From NCBI GenBank assembly GCA_036500065.1, contig DASYCT010000068.1:1-6050 (forward strand): a DNA stretch of 6,050 nt, given 5' to 3'. The position numbers were made by a program, and so were the translations under genes. Origin of the DNA: JACMLD01 sp036500065 (GTDB lineage Bacteria > Bacteroidota > Bacteroidia > Chitinophagales > Chitinophagaceae). Positions 1 to 6,050 of the stretch are shown one piece after another; the first letter of the stretch is position 1, and each line of letters opens with the position of its first letter. The notes below the pieces were generated by a model. That model saw nothing but the letters and a program-made list of their open reading frames with translations. It was not told the origin of the DNA and did no database searches.

Positions 1-1
1 C

Positions 2-301
2 CGCCAGCTCGTCCACCAGATACACCTCAACTTCAGCCATGATCGCTACTGGAATGAATTCAGGGAAATCTTTGAACAGGTGCACCAGCAATTTTTCGAC
101 AACCTGAAAAAGCGTTGTGACGATCTTACCGGCAATGACCTCCGCCTGATTGCACTTATCAAAGTAAATCTTTCCTCCAAAGACATCGCCACCCTGCTGG
201 GCATTTCACCCGATAGCCTGCGCGTGAGCCGCTACCGGCTTCGCAAGAAATTAAACCTGGAACAGGGAGAAAGCCTCACCGCTTTTGTACAATCGATGTA
301 G
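2..301 (+). CDS. C-terminal end of a LuxR-type HTH transcriptional regulator (5' truncated by window edge)
   Basis: The reading frame is open from base 2 and stops with TAG at 299-301, giving the last 99 residues of a longer protein. A GTG at base 80 could be mistaken for a start, but the frame upstream of it is open to the edge and reads like the linker normally found before this domain (aromatic, charged residues, HDRYWNEF). The helix-turn-helix spans about fragment residues 42-84: NDLRLIALIKVNLSSKDIA, then GISPDSLRVSRYRLRKKL. The SSKDIATLLGIS...R.SRYRLRKKL pattern is typical of the DNA-binding end of Bacteroidota regulators that carry TPR or beta-propeller/three-Y sensor parts further upstream; that part lies outside the window. 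The gene ends 225 bases before the receptor gene and points the same way, so it is a candidate regulator of it. This link is inferred from position only. Family level is confident; sensor type and target are unknown. Confidence 0.85.
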   Translation, partial: RQLVHQIHLNFSHDRYWNEFREIFEQVHQQFFDNLKKRCDDLTGNDLRLIALIKVNLSSKDIATLLGISPDSLRVSRYRLRKKLNLEQGESLTAFVQSM

Positions 302-321
302 ACCGTTAATAATCCCTTCAT

Positions 322-332
322 GTTACGGTAAC
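322..332. promoter_or_regulatory. Short perfect dyad GTTACGGTAAC (possible operator)
   Basis: Five-base arms GTTAC and GTAAC are perfect inverted copies around one central G. With a one-base centre it cannot form an RNA hairpin, so if it does anything it is more likely a protein-binding site on DNA. It lies 21 bases after the regulator stop and about 195 bases before the receptor start. A related sequence (GGTAAC, three bases, GTTATC; one mismatch) occurs at 429-443. Such short dyads arise by chance fairly often, so support is weak. Confidence 0.25.
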
Positions 333-393
333 AATTTGGTAATGGCGCTTTTGTTTCTTTAACAACATTTGTAAATCAACCGTTTAATGGTCG

Positions 394-455
394 TTTGTTC
401 ACGCCGCTGCCCTCCTGCTAACGCGATCGGTAACGTTGTTATCATTTTGTTCACG
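394..455. repeat. Exact 10-base direct repeat TTTGTTCACG, two copies
   Basis: TTTGTTCACG occurs at 394-403 and again at 446-455. The copies are 52 bases apart start to start, close to five turns of B-form DNA, so proteins bound at both would lie on the same face. Each copy is followed by a GC-rich stretch (CCG after the first, GCCG after the second). The imperfect dyad 429-443 lies between them. Position upstream of the receptor start and helical phasing suggest a regulator-binding pair. The repeat itself is certain; its function is inferred. Confidence 0.5.
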
Positions 456-526
456 GCCGGTTTTACGAAGGATTCAACGCTTACTGCAGATTTGCGTCGT
501 CATTTTCAAAAACCAAAACGGCTATC

Positions 527-3310
527 ATGAAGCAAGTATTTTTTCTTTTTGTTTTAACAGCGTGCCTTTTTATCTCCGCCCGCTCACAACAGGTAAACCT
601 CGGCGGTCTGGTGGCCGACAAGCAATCCGGGGAACCCCTGCAGGGCGCTACCATCACCATCGAAAACCCCGGCAAAAAAGAACTCCATATTATTACCGGT
701 CTCAATGGCTCCTTTATCCTGCGAAAACTCCCGGCCGGCACCTATAAGGTCAAGGTGCATTTTGTAGGCTATAGCGAATATGAATCCACGCTGACCGTGA
801 CCAGCGATCAACCCGCCTCCCTGCATGTCGACATGGAACGGAAGAAAGCAGACCTGCAGGAAGTAACGGTTTCCGGCAAACACGATAAGGGTTCCGATAT
901 CTCGGCCCTGCAGGTGGACCGCAAAGCAGATATCGTCCAGAACTCCGTGTCGGCCCGCAGCATCGAACTATCCCCTGATCTCTCCGTAGCCAATGTGACG
1001 CAACGCGTGTCGGGCGTATCGCTCGAAAGAAGCACCAACGGCGAAGGCCAGTACGCCATCGTGCGGGGAATGGACAAACGCTATATCTATACGCTGGTCA
1101 ACGGCATCAAGATACCGAGCCCCGATAATAAAAACCGTTACGTGCCCCTCGACATCTTCCCCGCCGACCTGCTCGACCGGCTCGAGGTGACCAAATCGCT
1201 TACCCCCAACCTCGAAGGCGATGCCATCGGCGGCGCCGTCAATATGATCATGAAGGACGCTCCCGCCCTGTTCAGCATAAAAGCCAATGCGGCGCTCGGC
1301 TTTGCCGATAAGTTTTTCTCACAGGACTTCAATTCCTTTTCGCATAGTCAAAGTCCCGACCAGTCACCGCGTGCTGTTTATGGACCTGCTTACCAGGCTT
1401 CCATGAGCAATTTCCCCAACAGCGCATTTACCTACGCCAGCAAACACAATCCCTTTGCCAGCGTGGCAGGTCTGTCCATCGGCGGTCGTTTGTTTAAAGA
1501 CAAGCTCGGCCTGCTGGCCGCGGGCAGTTTCCAGGACACCTACCGCAATGTAAATACGGTATTCTTTGGCACCGAAACGGATCGCAACAACGGCAATGCC
1601 ACTGTGACCGACATCGAAGCCCGCAAGTATTCCATCCAGCAGCAACGAAGCGGCATTCATACCAAACTCGATTATCGGATCGACAATAACAACAAGATCA
1701 ATCTCTATGCGGGTTATATGAACCTCGTAAAAAACGAATACCGCTATGCCTCTGATACCAACCTTCAACTGGGCCGCGTCGGTCCCGGCACAGGCCGTAT
1801 CAACAATGATATCCGCACCCTGCACGATATACAACAAATCCTGAATATCACCCTCAACGGGGAACATACGATACGCAACAACCTGTTCATGGACTGGACG
1901 GCCGCCTGGTCAAAAGCCACCGGCAACCGGCCCGATGAAGCTACCCTGAGCCTGACCACCGGCGTTTCGAAAGACCCCGTATCGGGCGCGCTGGTACAGG
2001 CCCCGCTCAACCTCAATTCCAGTTCGAGCCGCGAGTTTACCCATAGCTCGGACGAAGACAAAAGCGGTTACCTCAATTTCACGTATCGCACGAAAGTGGG
2101 CGGCATAAAAGCAGATTGGTCCATCGGCGGTATGTACCGCGATAAAACAAGAACCAGCACCTACGACAATTACGAGCTGCGCCCTACCAACCCAAGCATA
2201 CAGGTGTATGACGGCGATGTCAGCCACAATAATTTTTATGTATTCAACGGCGAAGGCACTTTCGATAACGCCCTCAACTATTCCGCCGAAGAAAAGATCG
2301 GCGCTGCCTACGCCATGGTAAAGATCGACGCACATAAATTTGACATCACCGGCGGTGCGCGGTTTGAAAACACCGATCTTAGCTGGATAAGCAATGTGCC
2401 CGAAAGCGTAAAAGGTAAAACGGGTTCTATTTCGTATTATGATGTATTGCCAAGCGCGAACATCAAATATGCCCTGACCAAAAAAAGCGTGCTGCGGGCT
2501 TCTTATTATTCCGCCATCAGCCGTCCCAATTTTTATGAAGTAGTGCCCCATACCGGTGGCGACCCCGATGCCGACTACGATGAAATCGGCAACCCCAATC
2601 TCAAAAGAACCACGGCGGACAACTTCGACCTTCGTTATGAATACTTTCCCAAGGGCCTTAGCCAGCTACTCGCAGGCGTGTTCTACAAACGGCTCAACAA
2701 CCCCATTGAATATGCACTGGAAGATGTGGGCACCAACACTTACTACCTGCCCGACAATTTCGGCAAAGCCAGCAACTATGGGTTTGAACTCGACGCCACC
2801 CGTTATTTTCGGTGGTTTGGTATAAAAGCCAATTATACGTTTACCAATTCGGAAATCACCACGCTCAAAACAAGACGCTACAGCACTTCTACCGGCCAGA
2901 CCAGCGAACAGGTGAACCAGACCCGCCCCCTGCAGGGCCAGTCAAAACATATCGCCAATCTTTCGTTGCTGGTAAAAGACGATAATAAACTCGGGCTCAA
3001 CGCGCAACTCGCCTTTGGCTATACCAGCAGGCGGATAAACACCGTATCGCAGTTCCTTGACAACGACCTCTGGCAAAAAGGTTTTGCGCAAATGGATTTC
3101 TCGATTGAGAAAAGAGTGGCCAAACGCTGGTATATCTATGCCAAAGTGAACAACATATTAAACACCCCCTACCAGCTGGAGATACGGCAGCCTTATACCG
3201 GCGGCGGCGTCACCGGCGCTGTACCCAACCAGGAGATTGGCAAAAATGTATTTGTTCGTAAGGATACTTACGGCGCCAATTACCTGCTCGGTGTCAAAGT
3301 AAAAATATAA
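527..3310 (+). CDS. TonB-dependent outer-membrane receptor with N-terminal carboxypeptidase-regulatory-like domain (non-SusC type)
   Basis: A 927-residue ligand-gated outer-membrane channel, driven by TonB-ExbB-ExbD, importing a substrate too large or scarce for porins. Residues 1-20 are a signal peptide (K2, hydrophobic core 4-16, likely cleavage at ARS/QQ). Residues about 23-105 form a CarboxypepD_reg-like beta-sandwich (GEPLQGATITI, G-N-GSF, LPAGTYKVKVHFVGY). A TonB-box-like EVTVSG lies at 112-117. The plug covers about 124-245 (RGMDKRYIYTLVNGIKIPSP, then LEVTKSLTPNLEGDAIGG and AVNMIMKDA). The barrel follows to the end; GNPNLK at 688-693 is a common barrel landmark of these receptors. The plug resembles the TonB-Xanth-Caul style of receptor rather than SusC, and no susD-like gene follows. 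The protein ends in Ile rather than the usual aromatic residue. The ATG at 527 is chosen because the signal peptide begins there; there is no Shine-Dalgarno, as usual in Bacteroidota. The next gene starts 20 bases downstream, so co-transcription is likely. The substrate is not readable from sequence; the neighbouring phosphatase suggests a phosphorylated compound. Confidence 0.93.
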   Translation: MKQVFFLFVLTACLFISARSQQVNLGGLVADKQSGEPLQGATITIENPGKKELHIITGLNGSFILRKLPAGTYKVKVHFVGYSEYESTLTVTSDQPASLHVDMERKKADLQEVTVSGKHDKGSDISALQVDRKADIVQNSVSARSIELSPDLSVANVTQRVSGVSLERSTNGEGQYAIVRGMDKRYIYTLVNGIKIPSPDNKNRYVPLDIFPADLLDRLEVTKSLTPNLEGDAIGGAVNMIMKDAPALFSIKANAALGFADKFFSQDFNSFSHSQSPDQSPRAVYGPAYQASMSNFPNSAFTYASKHNPFASVAGLSIGGRLFKDKLGLLAAGSFQDTYRNVNTVFFGTETDRNNGNATVTDIEARKYSIQQQRSGIHTKLDYRIDNNNKINLYAGYMNLVKNEYRYASDTNLQLGRVGPGTGRINNDIRTLHDIQQILNITLNGEHTIRNNLFMDWTAAWSKATGNRPDEATLSLTTGVSKDPVSGALVQAPLNLNSSSSREFTHSSDEDKSGYLNFTYRTKVGGIKADWSIGGMYRDKTRTSTYDNYELRPTNPSIQVYDGDVSHNNFYVFNGEGTFDNALNYSAEEKIGAAYAMVKIDAHKFDITGGARFENTDLSWISNVPESVKGKTGSISYYDVLPSANIKYALTKKSVLRASYYSAISRPNFYEVVPHTGGDPDADYDEIGNPNLKRTTADNFDLRYEYFPKGLSQLLAGVFYKRLNNPIEYALEDVGTNTYYLPDNFGKASNYGFELDATRYFRWFGIKANYTFTNSEITTLKTRRYSTSTGQTSEQVNQTRPLQGQSKHIANLSLLVKDDNKLGLNAQLAFGYTSRRINTVSQFLDNDLWQKGFAQMDFSIEKRVAKRWYIYAKVNNILNTPYQLEIRQPYTGGGVTGAVPNQEIGKNVFVRKDTYGANYLLGVKVKI

Positions 3311-3330
3311 CCACGCTTAAAAAAATTAGT

Positions 3331-4704
3331 ATGAATACGAAAAGCAATTCCATCCTCACTGGCCTGCTGGCAAGCATCGTCCTTGCTCTCAGTGCATGTC
3401 ACAAAGAAGAAACCGTCAGCATAGCAGTAGCAAAGATCTCCGCCGGGCAGGCCATTACCAGCGATACGCTTGTTGGCTCCGTCAAAGGGACCCTGCAAAC
3501 CGGTCACACGTATTATTTCAAAACCGATATTACCATCAACCAGGGCGATACGCTGCTGCTGCAGGAAGGCACCAAACTGCTTGCCATTGGAGATGGAAAG
3601 ACCACGGCCACCAGTCCGCAGATAACCTGCAACGGTACGTTTATCAGCCTCGGCACCGCCGTCAATAATAATTTTATCACCGTTCCCGCGGCACAACGCA
3701 CGACCGCCAACCTCGGAAAAGGTTTCTGGGGAGGCATACAATGCGGCGCCAACAGCGGCGATGTGATCATCAAATGGACCCATCTCGAATTTGCCGGTGG
3801 CCCTGCCGGGCCGGGAGCAGACCCTGCCGTGTTCGCCTCCGGCGATCCACGCAACGCACTCAGCTATACCAATATCAACGGCAATTTCATCCTCGAAGAT
3901 TCATGGGTGTTTGGCACGACCGACGACGGCATGCGTATCCTGCACGGCAAGGTAAGCGTGATGCGCAATACCTTTGAATCCTGCGGGCTGGCCGGCGGCG
4001 AAGGGATCAATTTCAAAAACGGCACCATCGGTGATATAGCCTATAACCTCGCCATCGGCTGCGCCACCAACGGGTTTAAAATCTCCAACAGCGGTGCGGG
4101 ACCGGTTCAAACCAATCTCAACCTCTACAACAACACCGCCATCAACGATGGTTTCCGGCAGGTGAAATCGGGTCGCGGCGGTTCCATCGATTATGAAAAA
4201 GGCGCACAGGGAAAGATATTCAATAACATGATCGTCAACTGCCGGTTTGGCCTACGCGTTACCCCCGATGCCGATACCGCCCATACGCTGTATAACAACC
4301 AGTTTTACTACGCCAACGATATCCGCAACATCAACCAGTTCAATACCTCCGACGGCGTGGAAAAAACACAAAGCGGCGATATCCGCAGCAGCACTCCCAA
4401 ATCCAACAACCCCGTATTTGCCAGCTTCGATGTAGATCTGTTTGATTTTTCAACGGCTTCCGTGCCGATGGACATATCCGCTATGCCGATAAGCATTATC
4501 ACTGCCGGCAGCTACAATTTCAGCCTGCTGCCCGGTTCGCCGGCCCTGAAGAAAGCCAATGCCGATGCCTTAAAGGCCATGAGGACCGTGCCCCAGGGCG
4601 GATTGTACGGGGCTACTACCCTGGACCCCGGTGTGGACATGGGCGCTTACCAGTCGGATGGCTCCGGCAACCAGCATTTTGCCACAAGCCTTTCATTTAA
4701 TTAG
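3331..4704 (+). CDS. Surface-exposed lipoprotein with right-handed parallel beta-helix
   Basis: A 457-residue lipoprotein. Residues 1-22 are a type II signal peptide (K4, hydrophobic 8-20) ending in lipobox LSAC with lipidated C23. The residues after it, HKEE (24-27), match the K-(D/E)2 surface-export signal described for Bacteroidota lipoproteins, so the protein is predicted to face the outside. About residues 55-330 show short repeating Gly/Asn-rich beta turns typical of pectate-lyase-like helices: GFWGGIQCG at 131-139, TTDDGMRI at 196-203, GEGINFKNG at 223-231, TNGFKISNSG at 246-255, FNNMIVNCRFGLRV at 297-310. The end (GSPALKKAN, 402-410; DPGVDMGAYQ, 432-441) is the closing pattern often seen in Bacteroidota beta-helix proteins. 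No secretion-system sorting domain follows. It starts 20 bases after the receptor stop, so the two are probably co-transcribed. It occupies the place a SusD-like protein would hold, suggesting ligand capture, but many members of this fold are polysaccharide lyases or isomerases, and no catalytic signature is recognisable. The exact role is unknown. Confidence 0.85.
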   Translation: MNTKSNSILTGLLASIVLALSACHKEETVSIAVAKISAGQAITSDTLVGSVKGTLQTGHTYYFKTDITINQGDTLLLQEGTKLLAIGDGKTTATSPQITCNGTFISLGTAVNNNFITVPAAQRTTANLGKGFWGGIQCGANSGDVIIKWTHLEFAGGPAGPGADPAVFASGDPRNALSYTNINGNFILEDSWVFGTTDDGMRILHGKVSVMRNTFESCGLAGGEGINFKNGTIGDIAYNLAIGCATNGFKISNSGAGPVQTNLNLYNNTAINDGFRQVKSGRGGSIDYEKGAQGKIFNNMIVNCRFGLRVTPDADTAHTLYNNQFYYANDIRNINQFNTSDGVEKTQSGDIRSSTPKSNNPVFASFDVDLFDFSTASVPMDISAMPISIITAGSYNFSLLPGSPALKKANADALKAMRTVPQGGLYGATTLDPGVDMGAYQSDGSGNQHFATSLSFN

Positions 4705-4777
4705 TGAGTGGTGAGTAGTCAGTAGTGAGTAAGTACCCGCTGCTGACCGCTCACAACTGACTACTCACAACTCACCT
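4704..4777. repeat. Inverted array of 7-base units forming a long hairpin between two genes
   Basis: The left arm (4704-4731) is four 7-base units on the pattern GTGAGTA with one or no changes each. The right arm (4750-4777) is four units on the pattern CTCACAA or CTGACTA, the reverse complement of that theme. Aligned as arms, 4704-4729 pairs with 4750-4775 at 24 of 26 positions (G-A at 4710/4769 and A-A at 4724/4755 are the mismatches), leaving a loop of about 20 bases. The array begins on the last base of the TAG stop of the lipoprotein gene and ends one base before the ATG of the phosphatase gene, filling essentially the whole gap. In mRNA the stem would cover the phosphatase translation start region. 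No T run follows, so it does not look like an ordinary intrinsic terminator. It could set the relative output of the third gene, protect mRNA ends, or be a dispersed repeat inserted here. Confidence 0.85.
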
Positions 4778-4778
4778 C

Positions 4779-6050
4779 ATGAACAACAAGCTTCTCAACT
4801 GCCTGCTCATTGCAATTACATTATACCTGGCGCCCGGAAAAACAGCCGCCCAGCCTGCTGCTGTTTTTTCCGGCACCAAAACACCTTACCATGCACCGCA
4901 GCAGGCGTACACCCCACCTCCGCCGGGCTTTGCACCTGTTTTTATCAACTATACCGGCCGGCATGGGGCCCGGTTCCTGACAAAGGCGGAAAGCGATATC
5001 AACGTGCTGGAACTGCTATTGCTGGCCGAAAAGAGCAATGAACTTACGCCCGCCGGCAAACAGGTAAAGGCCATGACCGCGCGTTTCCTTACCATTGAAA
5101 AGGACAACTATGAAAACATCACGCTGTTGGGACGCGAGGAACAGGCAGGCATCGGGCAACGGATGCTGCACAACTATCCCGGTGTTTTTAAAGGCAGGGG
5201 AATAGACATCATTACGACGCATAAGATAAGAACCCAGCAAAGCGCTGCCGCCTTCGTACGGGCGTTTAACCGTTACCCCGGCAAAAAAACGGAACATATC
5301 ACGCCCGATTCACTGGACGATATCCTGCGCTTTTATGATCTCGCGCCGGCCTACCAGCGTTATAAAAAAAGCGCGGCGGTGAAACGCCCCGTCGATTCAT
5401 TGAACAAGGACACAAGGACTATTGCCACTGCCGCCCGCATCAGCGAAAAACTGTTCCTGCCCGCTTTTGCGGAACGGTTGAAAAAAGGTCTTTCCATCGA
5501 AGTAAACTACCGGCTGGTGGAGCTCAACGCTGTTTCCTTTGCTGAAAGCCTGTACGATCTTTATTGCGTGCAGTTTTCCATACCCGGCGAAATGAAGGAA
5601 AAAGGATACGACAAAACCAGCATCGACTATACCATCGCATTCGAACAAAAAGACCTGGAATGGCTGGCGTTTAAAAACGGGGCCGAAGACTTTCTTGAAA
5701 AAGGCGCGGGCATGGATACCTTAGGCATACAGGTGAGAGTAGCCACTCCCCTGCTGGCGGACTATATCAACAGCACGGACGCCGTAATCGGCAAAACGCG
5801 AAAAGCAGATGCCATACTCCGGTTTACCCATGCGGAAGCGATTGCTCCCTTTGCTACCCTGCTGGGCATCCCGCTGGCAAGTTCCCCCTCCACTTCCATC
5901 TACCAGTACAGCAAATACTGGCAGGCGGAAACCGTGATACCCCTCAGCGCCAATATCCAGTGGATACTGTATTCCAATGGCAAAGAATGGCTGCTGAAAG
6001 TGTTATTCAACGAAAAAGAAACATCCCTTCCCGTTGCCACCGCCACCTGG
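4779..6050 (+). CDS. Histidine phosphatase of the MINPP/phytase type (3' truncated by window edge)
   Basis: 424 codons are visible, in frame to the last base; the stop lies outside. The product should remove phosphate from phosphomonoesters, with inositol polyphosphates (phytate) the best-known substrates of HAE-type members, through a phosphohistidine intermediate. Residues 1-24 are a type I signal peptide (K4, hydrophobic 8-18, cleavage at TAA/QP), so it acts in the periplasm or outside. RHGAR at 61-65 carries the nucleophile H62 and phosphate-binding R61 and R65. THKIRTQQSA at 147-156 matches the conserved second phosphate-binding arginine (R151). HAE at 351-353 supplies the proton donor, as in MINPP enzymes rather than the HD of AppA-type phytases. 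The usual proline of RHGxRxP is Leu here (R65-F66-L67). LTPAGKQ (89-95) and NEKETSLPV (411-419) are also family-like, and the latter suggests only a short tail is missing. The ATG at 4779 is chosen because the signal peptide starts there. It lies 74 bases after the lipoprotein gene with a hairpin between. Substrate preference is inferred; a general acid phosphatase is the alternative. Confidence 0.9.
   Translation, partial: MNNKLLNCLLIAITLYLAPGKTAAQPAAVFSGTKTPYHAPQQAYTPPPPGFAPVFINYTGRHGARFLTKAESDINVLELLLLAEKSNELTPAGKQVKAMTARFLTIEKDNYENITLLGREEQAGIGQRMLHNYPGVFKGRGIDIITTHKIRTQQSAAAFVRAFNRYPGKKTEHITPDSLDDILRFYDLAPAYQRYKKSAAVKRPVDSLNKDTRTIATAARISEKLFLPAFAERLKKGLSIEVNYRLVELNAVSFAESLYDLYCVQFSIPGEMKEKGYDKTSIDYTIAFEQKDLEWLAFKNGAEDFLEKGAGMDTLGIQVRVATPLLADYINSTDAVIGKTRKADAILRFTHAEAIAPFATLLGIPLASSPSTSIYQYSKYWQAETVIPLSANIQWILYSNGKEWLLKVLFNEKETSLPVATATW

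Larger units (their letters stand above)
302..526 (+). promoter_or_regulatory. Intergenic region expected to hold the promoter of the receptor operon
   Basis: This is the only gap long enough for a complete promoter, and it lies just upstream of the receptor gene. Bacteroidota sigma factor sites are usually TAnnTTTG at -7 with TTTG about 19-21 bases upstream. No full pair is visible. Seven-of-eight matches to the -7 box occur at 364-371 (AACATTTG), 442-449 (TCATTTTG) and 487-494 (CAGATTTG), but none has a TTTG at the usual distance, so the promoter cannot be fixed from sequence. The region contains an exact 10-base direct repeat and three short dyads, listed separately. No hairpin followed by a T run is seen after the regulator stop codon, so its terminator is not apparent. 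No convincing ORF or RNA gene is seen here. Confidence 0.5.

Noticed and set aside
554..565. Lipobox-like LTAC (residues 10-13) in the receptor signal peptide, suggesting a lipidated receptor
   Set aside because: The hydrophobic stretch before Cys13 is too short and continues past it (LFISA). A normal signal peptidase I site (ARS/QQ) follows, and receptors of this family are rarely lipidated.
436..747. 103-codon + strand frame overlapping the start of the receptor gene
   Set aside because: Its second half is an out-of-frame reading of the receptor gene and is Arg/Pro/His-rich, as shadow frames often are. No domain or start signal supports it.
1364..1867. 167-codon open frame on the minus strand
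   Set aside because: It is a shadow of the receptor gene, with no family resemblance and no upstream signals.
1910..2551. 213-codon open frame on the minus strand
   Set aside because: It lies wholly inside the receptor gene, on the opposite strand. Its translation shows no recognisable domain, and the + strand frame has clear barrel features.
3280..3783. 167-codon minus-strand open frame spanning the receptor/lipoprotein junction
   Set aside because: It is antisense to two well-supported genes and crosses their boundary; its translation resembles no known family.
527..4704. SusC/SusD glycan-uptake pair
   Set aside because: The receptor plug lacks the SusC-type signature, and the following lipoprotein is a beta-helix rather than the alpha-helical TPR-like SusD fold.
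4704..4777. Intrinsic transcription terminator after the lipoprotein gene
   Set aside because: A strong stem is present, but no T run follows and the next gene starts right after it. The 7-base internal period fits a repeat array better than a terminator.
4704..4777. CRISPR array
   Set aside because: The units are only 7 bases, lack spacers and are arranged as an inverted pair of tandem blocks; no cas gene is present.

Overview
The window looks like a piece of a Bacteroidota chromosome, most likely from the Chitinophagaceae or a close relative. The evidence is a carboxypeptidase-regulatory-like domain in front of a TonB-dependent receptor plug, a lipoprotein with a Bacteroidota-type surface-export signal right after the lipidated cysteine, A-rich start regions without Shine-Dalgarno sequences, and a regulator tail of the kind common in this phylum. 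Genus cannot be set from the sequence alone. All genes are on the + strand, the coding density is high, and both window edges cut a gene.

Layout: (1) 2-301, the last 99 codons of a transcriptional regulator with a LuxR-like helix-turn-helix. (2) 302-526, a 225-base intergenic region, the only one long enough for a full promoter. It holds an exact 10-base direct repeat about five helical turns apart and three short dyads. (3) 527-3310, a complete TonB-dependent outer-membrane receptor (927 aa), not of the SusC type. (4) 3331-4704, a lipoprotein with a right-handed parallel beta-helix (457 aa), starting 20 bases after the receptor. (5) 4704-4777, an inverted array of 7-base units that can fold into a long hairpin and fills the gap before the next gene. 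(6) 4779-6050, a histidine phosphatase of the MINPP/phytase type with the RHG and HAE motifs (424 codons seen, 3' end cut off).

Genes 3 to 6 read as one transport-and-degradation locus. The phosphatase, exported from the cytoplasm, would remove phosphate from an inositol polyphosphate such as phytate or from another phosphomonoester. The receptor would bring the substrate or its products through the outer membrane using TonB energy. The beta-helix lipoprotein, predicted to sit on the cell surface, takes the gene position that SusD has in glycan loci and may capture ligand. The upstream regulator may control the set. The family assignments are well supported. The joint role in phytate or organic-phosphate use is an inference from the phosphatase and gene order.
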